NCBI RefSeq assembly: GCF_016508255.1
Contig: NZ_JADVKT010000006.1
Coordinates: forward strand, 194,352-258,351
Length of the DNA stretch: 64,000 nt
Reading direction: 5' to 3'
From: Acinetobacter calcoaceticus
GTDB taxonomy: Bacteria; Pseudomonadota; Gammaproteobacteria; Pseudomonadales; Moraxellaceae
The first letter of the stretch is position 1. Each line of letters starts with the position of its first letter. Under the pieces are notes generated by a model. That model made no database searches. It was not told the DNA's origin and saw nothing but the letters and a program-made list of their open reading frames with translations. The translations under genes and the position numbers were made by a program. Of this stretch, positions 59,108 through 64,000 are shown one piece after another.

Positions 59108-60121
59108 TTAGAATTTAAATAATCCTAAACCGTCTTTAACTTCATCTAAGGTTTGTTGAGTGATAAGACGGCATTTATCTGTGCCTTGGCGTAAAACATC
59201 CATAATGTAGTCAGGATCTTTAGCAAGTTCTTCGCGACGTTCACGAATAGGTGTGATTAGCTCTTTTAAAACACCTTCAAGACGTTTTTTAACTGTTCCA
59301 TCACCTAGACCGCCACGACGATAATGTGCTTTTAATTCTTCAACTTCTTCTTTATTTGTATCAAATGCATCTAGGTAGGTAAATACAATGTTTCCTTCAA
59401 CCTGACCTGGATCTTCAATACGAAGATGATTTGGGTCTGTATACATTGCATTTACAGCTTTCTTGATGTCTTTATCAGAAGCATTTAAAACAATAGTATT
59501 GCCTAATGATTTAGACATTTTTGCCTTACCATCAAAACCAGGCAAACGTGCCATATTTGAAAGTAAAGCTTTACATTCAGGTAAAAGATCTTGACCCATT
59601 TGACGGTTGATTCGACGTACAATTTCATTAGTTTGTTCAATCATTGGGATCTGATCTTCACCCACTGGAACCACCGTTGCTTTGAAAGCAGTAATGTCAG
59701 CTGCTTGTGCAACAGGGTAGCAGAGGAAACCAGCCGGAATATCACGCTCGAAACCACGCATTTGAATTTCAGACTTAATGGTCGGGTTACGTTCTAAGCG
59801 TGCAACCGTCACGAAGTTAAGATAGAGCATGGTGAGCTCATTCAGTGCTGGCAAGCATGATTGAACACAAATTGTGGTTTTGGTTGGATCAATACCTACA
59901 GCTAAATAATCTAGAGCAACTTCTAGAATATTGCGACGGACTTTATCTGGGTTATCTGCATTGTCTGTTAATGCTTGCGCATCTGCCAATAAGAGATGTT
60001 GATGATGGCTATCCTGTAAACCTACACGAGAACGCAAAGAACCGACAAAATGCCCAAGATGAAGTTGTCCGGTTGGGCGGTCGCCTGTCAAAATAATTGG
60101 ACGCTGATCAACATTACTCAT
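59108..60121 (-). CDS. trpS: Tryptophanyl-tRNA synthetase
   Basis: Class I synthetase of 337 residues. The HIGH-type motif is TGQLHLGHFVG (about 17-27) and the KMSKS motif is KAKMSKSLGNTI (about 202-213). GEDQIPMIEQTNEIVRRIN is the conserved Trp/ATP-site helix. Length fits the compact bacterial form. Monocistronic with a strong terminator; the aar locus lies just downstream. Confidence 0.96.
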   Translation of the reverse strand: MSNVDQRPIILTGDRPTGQLHLGHFVGSLRSRVGLQDSHHQHLLLADAQALTDNADNPDKVRRNILEVALDYLAVGIDPTKTTICVQSCLPALNELTMLYLNFVTVARLERNPTIKSEIQMRGFERDIPAGFLCYPVAQAADITAFKATVVPVGEDQIPMIEQTNEIVRRINRQMGQDLLPECKALLSNMARLPGFDGKAKMSKSLGNTIVLNASDKDIKKAVNAMYTDPNHLRIEDPGQVEGNIVFTYLDAFDTNKEEVEELKAHYRRGGLGDGTVKKRLEGVLKELITPIRERREELAKDPDYIMDVLRQGTDKCRLITQQTLDEVKDGLGLFKF

Positions 60122-60327
60122 TATTTATTCCACTATCGTATTGGCTTAATCAGGGATAGTAAGCCCTGTAATATAAAAGATTGGCATTATTGTACGGGAA
60201 ATAAAAAAATTTCGTCAGCAATTGGTTAAACTTTCTTAAAATAATAATGTGAATTTATTCAGTAAAATTACAGAAATTGGAAAGTTTCATCTTACAATAG
60301 CCAGATAAATACAAACTTGGATAAGAA

Positions 60328-61251
60328 ATGGCAAGTGGCTTACTTTTATTACTAGATGATATTGCAACAATTTTAGATGATGTCGCTTTAATGAGCAAAA
60401 TGGCAGCAAAGAAAACTGCTGGTGTTTTGGGTGATGATTTGGCTTTAAATGCTCAGCAAGTAACAGGCGTACGTGCAGATCGTGAATTACCTATTGTGTG
60501 GAAAGTCGCGAAAGGTTCTTTAGTTAATAAACTTATTTTAGTGCCTTTAGCATTATTAATTAGTATTATTGCTCCTTGGCTGATTAACCCGTTATTGATG
60601 CTAGGTGGTTTATTTTTATGTTATGAAGGCGTGGAAAAAGTTCTTCATACGATTATGCATAGAAAAGCTTCGACCTCTGAGGAAGCAGAAAAAGAATTTA
60701 ATAATGAAGAGTTAGATCTGGCAACTTTTGAAAAAGAGAAAGTAAAAGGAGCTATTCGAACAGATTTTATTTTATCAGCTGAAATTGTTGTTATTTCCTT
60801 AGGGACGGTGGCTACTGCTACGTTAGTGACTAAAGTAAGTGTACTCAGCATTATTGCAGTTGTGATGACACTTGGCGTTTATGGCTTGGTTGGTGTGATT
60901 GTTAAGATTGATGATTTGGGATTATATTTAACAAAACAAGCTGCTTCTTTTAAGCAATCTTTGGGACGTGGTTTACTTGCTTTTGCTCCTCTTTTAATGA
61001 AGCTACTTTCTATTGTTGGAACTATTGCAATGTTTTTAGTAGGTGGAGGGATTATTAACCATACGATTCCTTTACTTCATCATATTACTGAAGATACGGT
61101 TGATCATGTAGAAACTATACCTGCTGTAGGAAATATTATTGGTGCTTTAACACCGACATTAATGAACTTTGCGATTGGAATGATTGCTGGTGCAGTTGTG
61201 TTGCTTGTGGTGAGTTTAATACAGAAAATGTGGCCAAAAGCTTCTGATTAA
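60328..61251 (+). CDS. DUF808 (YedI-like) membrane protein
   Basis: Membrane protein of 307 residues of the DUF808 family. [20 protein letters not shown] and the following [20 protein letters not shown] are the family signature, then about five to six hydrophobic segments ([57 protein letters not shown]). No biochemical function is established for the family. AAG before the ATG. Followed by the metallopeptidase gene after 29 bases, so probably co-transcribed. Confidence 0.88.
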   Translation: MASGLLLLLDDIATILDDVALMSKMAAKKTAGVLGDDLALNAQQVTGVRADRELPIVWKVAKGSLVNKLILVPLALLISIIAPWLINPLLMLGGLFLCYEGVEKVLHTIMHRKASTSEEAEKEFNNEELDLATFEKEKVKGAIRTDFILSAEIVVISLGTVATATLVTKVSVLSIIAVVMTLGVYGLVGVIVKIDDLGLYLTKQAASFKQSLGRGLLAFAPLLMKLLSIVGTIAMFLVGGGIINHTIPLLHHITEDTVDHVETIPAVGNIIGALTPTLMNFAIGMIAGAVVLLVVSLIQKMWPKASD

Positions 61252-61280
61252 TCAGGCCATTTGAAAAGAAGAGGGAAGTT

Positions 61281-62180
61281 ATGCGTTGGAGAGATCGTAG
61301 AGTCAGTACCAATGTTGAGGACCGTCGAGGTGGGGGCGGTGTTAAAGCAGGTGGTATTAGTATTATTGGTTTGGTCGTAGCATTTGTCGCATGGAAATTT
61401 TTTGGCGTTGATCCACAAATGGCTTATCAGGCAACGCAGCAAGTTACTGCTTCACAACAGTCAAATTCAACTGCACCAGAAAGTTTAACACCTGAGCAAA
61501 AAGAAGCATCAGATTTTGTTGGAACTGTATTGGCTGATACAGAAGATACGTGGACACCTATATTTAAACAGTTAGGAAAAACTTATACGCCGCCAAAGTT
61601 GGTTTTATTTAGTGGAATGACTCGTTCAGGTTGTGGTACTGCTCAATCTGCAATGGGACCATTTTATTGTCCTGCAGATCAAAAGGTCTATATTGATACT
61701 GAATTCTTTAAAGATATGCGTGAGCAAATGGGTATATCGGGTGAGCAAAATAAATCAGAGCTTTCTCGTCAAGATCAGGCAGGGGATTTTGCCCAAGCCT
61801 ATGTTGTCGCTCATGAAGTAGGCCATCATGTTCAAACGTTGCTTGGTATTTCTTCGCAAGTGCAACAAGCTCGTGCACAAGCCAGTCAAAGAGAAGGTAA
61901 CCAGCTATCTGTTCGCCAAGAATTACAAGCTGACTGTTTAGCGGGTATATGGGCAAATCATAATCAACAACGTACTCAGTTTTTAGAATCCGGAGATGTT
62001 GAAGAAGCGATGGATGCAGCTCAAAAAATTGGCGATGATTATTTACAGAAACGTTCGACTGGACAAGTTGTGCCTGATAGCTTTACCCATGGTACGAGTG
62101 AGCAGCGGATGCATTGGTTTCAAGTGGGCTTAAAGTCTGGTGATATCAATCAATGTGATACTTTTAATAATTCAATCTAA
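61281..62180 (+). CDS. Neutral zinc metallopeptidase (YpfJ-like)
   Basis: Single-pass membrane protein of 299 residues of the putative neutral zinc metallopeptidase family (YpfJ). A short basic N-terminus (MRWRDRRVSTNVEDRRGGGG) is followed by one hydrophobic helix (ISIIGLVVAFVAWKFFG). The catalytic zinc site is HEVGHHVQ, with the downstream ELQADCLAGIW supplying a third ligand. CGTAQSAMGPFYCPADQKVY is a family-specific segment. Substrate unknown. AGAGGGAAG precedes the ATG. Confidence 0.9.
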   Translation: MRWRDRRVSTNVEDRRGGGGVKAGGISIIGLVVAFVAWKFFGVDPQMAYQATQQVTASQQSNSTAPESLTPEQKEASDFVGTVLADTEDTWTPIFKQLGKTYTPPKLVLFSGMTRSGCGTAQSAMGPFYCPADQKVYIDTEFFKDMREQMGISGEQNKSELSRQDQAGDFAQAYVVAHEVGHHVQTLLGISSQVQQARAQASQREGNQLSVRQELQADCLAGIWANHNQQRTQFLESGDVEEAMDAAQKIGDDYLQKRSTGQVVPDSFTHGTSEQRMHWFQVGLKSGDINQCDTFNNSI

Positions 62181-62186
62181 ACCTAC

Positions 62187-62232
62187 AAGGATGAGCTTGT
62201 TAAAAGTAACGATTAACCAAGCTCATCCTTTT
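62187..62232 (+). terminator. Terminator of the metallopeptidase gene
   Basis: AAGGATGAGCTTG, 18-base loop, CAAGCTCATCCTT plus T; a perfect 13-bp stem. Confidence 0.85.
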
Positions 62233-62410
62233 GACTATAAATAATGTTAAGAAATTTAACAGATCGATAGATTGTTCATTTAATTCGTTAAACTTGCATC
62301 CGAATTTTCATTTTTTATGATCATGGCATTATTAATGCCTACATTTTGTTTAGTTTGGTCGACCTAGCAAAATTTTCTTATTTGGTCGTTGACCCAGAAG
62401 AAGGGTATTC

Positions 62411-63913
62411 ATGGGTAATTTTTTTCTACTACAAGCATTTACTGTGGTTTTTGCACTATCAATAGCAACCACGATTTTTAATAAACGTATTTTGGGTTTC
62501 CCTCAAGCCATTGGTGTTCCTTTGGTTTCGGCAATTTTTGTCTTTATCTTACAGTGGGGGGCTAGCCTCCTAAACGGTAATCAGTTTATTACCATTAATA
62601 TTCATAATATTGAAGAAGCGGTACGTCATATCGATTTTTATGATTTTTTAATTAATGGCGTGATCTGCTTTATTCTAACTTCTTCCGCACTTAAATTTAA
62701 GATTTCAGATTTAAGAAGTTACTGGAAACAAATTAGTATTTTGGCCACCATTGCCTTAGTAATTTGCGCCGTTTTATTTGGTGGCTTGCTTTATGGGTTC
62801 CAATTGCTTGTTGGATACCATGTACCGATTTTAGTGTTATTACTCTTGGGTGCAGCTTTAGGGGCAACCGATCCGATCGGAATCAAAGGTGTACTGAGTT
62901 CAATTCGTGCACCACATCATCTAATTGTTAAACTAGAAGGAGAGTCATTATTTAATGATGCGATGTGTATTGCATTATTCATGACTCTATTGAACGTTTT
63001 ACAAGGCGAACATTTCTCATTGATGGCTACTTTGGAAGCTTTGCTCTATGAGATTGTTGTCGCTGTTGGTATTGGTTGGGCTTTTGGGGTAGGGGTGTTA
63101 CGTCTATTACGTGGTAAACACGAAATGGAATCTCTCATTTTAACTACAGCTTTACTTGCGAGTGGAGCATATCTAGTTGCACTTTTTGCTCATGCATCTG
63201 CACCAATTGCCTGTGTAATTGGCGGTTTAATCGTTGGTAATAAGTGGAAAGAAATACGTGAAGAACGAGAGATTCAGGAAGTTAATCATTTCTGGCATAC
63301 GGTAGAAGGTATTATCAATTCGTTCCTGTTTACCTTAATTGGACTTGAGTTATTTATCCTTGATTTAAACTTTAGCCTGATTTTAGGCGGTATTGTTGCG
63401 TTCTTTATTCTTCATATCTCTCGTTTTGCAGCCAACTTTATGGCTTTTGCCTTTTTCCCGAACATGCGGAAAATGAAAAGTTATAATGGTAGCCTGACCA
63501 TTTTATCTTGGGGTGGAGTGCGAGGGGGGATTTCACTTGCATTGATTTTGGCGGTTGCCAATATCCCGGCGCTGAGTCCTTATAGTAGTATCTTGATTGG
63601 TTATACATTTATCAGTGTATTGTTATCCGGCATAGTCTGTGGTCTTGGTTTACCAGCTGTCATGAATGCTTTTTATTATAACCCTAATGAAGAAACGGAA
63701 GGTCTAAAAGGATTCTATCAAAGGCTATGTCATAAAATGAATCGAAGAGGGTTTCAGTATGTCGTAGGTGAAGATGCCTTAGGCAGAGAAACGATTACAG
63801 TTTTTAATCCTGATATTCTTGTAGACCAAAAAACTGAAGATGGTATTGCGACTATGCATGACCCAAATAAGTTACAAGAAGTAAAACGTTTTGAGAGTCC
63901 AGATAATTTTTAA
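62411..63913 (+). CDS. CPA1-family Na+/H+ antiporter
   Basis: Cation/proton antiporter of 500 residues with about twelve helices and a C-terminal cytosolic tail. GAALGATDPIGIKGVLSS holds the transport-site Asp of CPA1 proteins, and VKLEGESLFNDAMCIALF the conserved ESLFND motif. SWGGVRGGISLALIL is the third family signature. It probably exports Na+ or K+ in exchange for protons for pH and salt control. AAGAAGGG lies before the ATG; the stop is inside the window. Confidence 0.9.
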   Translation: MGNFFLLQAFTVVFALSIATTIFNKRILGFPQAIGVPLVSAIFVFILQWGASLLNGNQFITINIHNIEEAVRHIDFYDFLINGVICFILTSSALKFKISDLRSYWKQISILATIALVICAVLFGGLLYGFQLLVGYHVPILVLLLLGAALGATDPIGIKGVLSSIRAPHHLIVKLEGESLFNDAMCIALFMTLLNVLQGEHFSLMATLEALLYEIVVAVGIGWAFGVGVLRLLRGKHEMESLILTTALLASGAYLVALFAHASAPIACVIGGLIVGNKWKEIREEREIQEVNHFWHTVEGIINSFLFTLIGLELFILDLNFSLILGGIVAFFILHISRFAANFMAFAFFPNMRKMKSYNGSLTILSWGGVRGGISLALILAVANIPALSPYSSILIGYTFISVLLSGIVCGLGLPAVMNAFYYNPNEETEGLKGFYQRLCHKMNRRGFQYVVGEDALGRETITVFNPDILVDQKTEDGIATMHDPNKLQEVKRFESPDNF

Positions 63914-64000
63914 ATAAACATTAAAAATGTTTTTAATTTAAATTAAAAAAATAAGGCTTTAGTGTAATAGTAAAATATTAACTAGAGCCATTTCTTTTCT

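Overview
The window is chromosomal DNA of an Acinetobacter, most likely the A. calcoaceticus-baumannii complex. The evidence is pmrCAB with a 444-residue PmrB, the adeIJK multidrug pump, the order gltA / sdhCDAB / sucAB-lpdA / sucCD / trpS, and moderately AT-rich base composition. PmrA and PmrB differ from the A. baumannii proteins I remember at many positions, so a close relative is as likely as A. baumannii itself. Species was not tested.

Layout. 1-4.7 kb: end of pmrC, pmrA and pmrB (lipid A modification and polymyxin response), then a convergent PAP2 phosphatase with a PmrA-box-like repeat upstream, then amtB. 4.9-10.1 kb: a divergent LysR regulator / AEC transporter pair split by a 3.2 kb event. 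The pair's shared 5' region is present twice as a direct repeat of about 960 bp flanking an AT-rich acyltransferase gene, frameshifted at a run of nine A, and an IS256-type transposase remnant. 10.2-18.1 kb: a J-domain-like protein, an unknown AT-rich gene, valS, a short-chain dehydrogenase cluster and two YbjQ genes. 18.2-28 kb, minus strand: ispB, a Gcr-type membrane protein, a PAP2 phosphatase and adeIJK. 28.4-34.2 kb: rplU-rpmA, lolA, a lipoprotein, serS, cysG, trmL. 34.2-44.7 kb: an HxlR regulator with a divergent flavodoxin-like oxidoreductase, an APC permease, an SCP2-like protein with an iron alcohol dehydrogenase, lipB, ybeD, rpoD, two small genes, trhO, a DUF1289 gene. 44.8-58.8 kb: the TCA-cycle block. 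58.8-64 kb: an Aar-type small RNA locus, trpS, a DUF808 protein, a zinc metallopeptidase, a Na+/H+ antiporter.

How the genes work together. GltA, SdhCDAB, SucAB-Lpd and SucCD cover citrate synthesis and the steps from 2-oxoglutarate to fumarate. They lie as separate units divided by clear terminators, and the leaders of sdhC, sucA and sucC each contain strong inverted repeats. PmrCAB, the first PAP2 phosphatase and AdeIJK all concern the envelope and drug tolerance.

Most of the window is ordinary core genome. The less expected parts are the acyltransferase insertion with its possible phase-variation tract, the PmrA-box-like site before the PAP2 gene, the structured TCA leaders and the small RNA locus. 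No tRNA, rRNA, CRISPR array, intact IS or prophage was seen.
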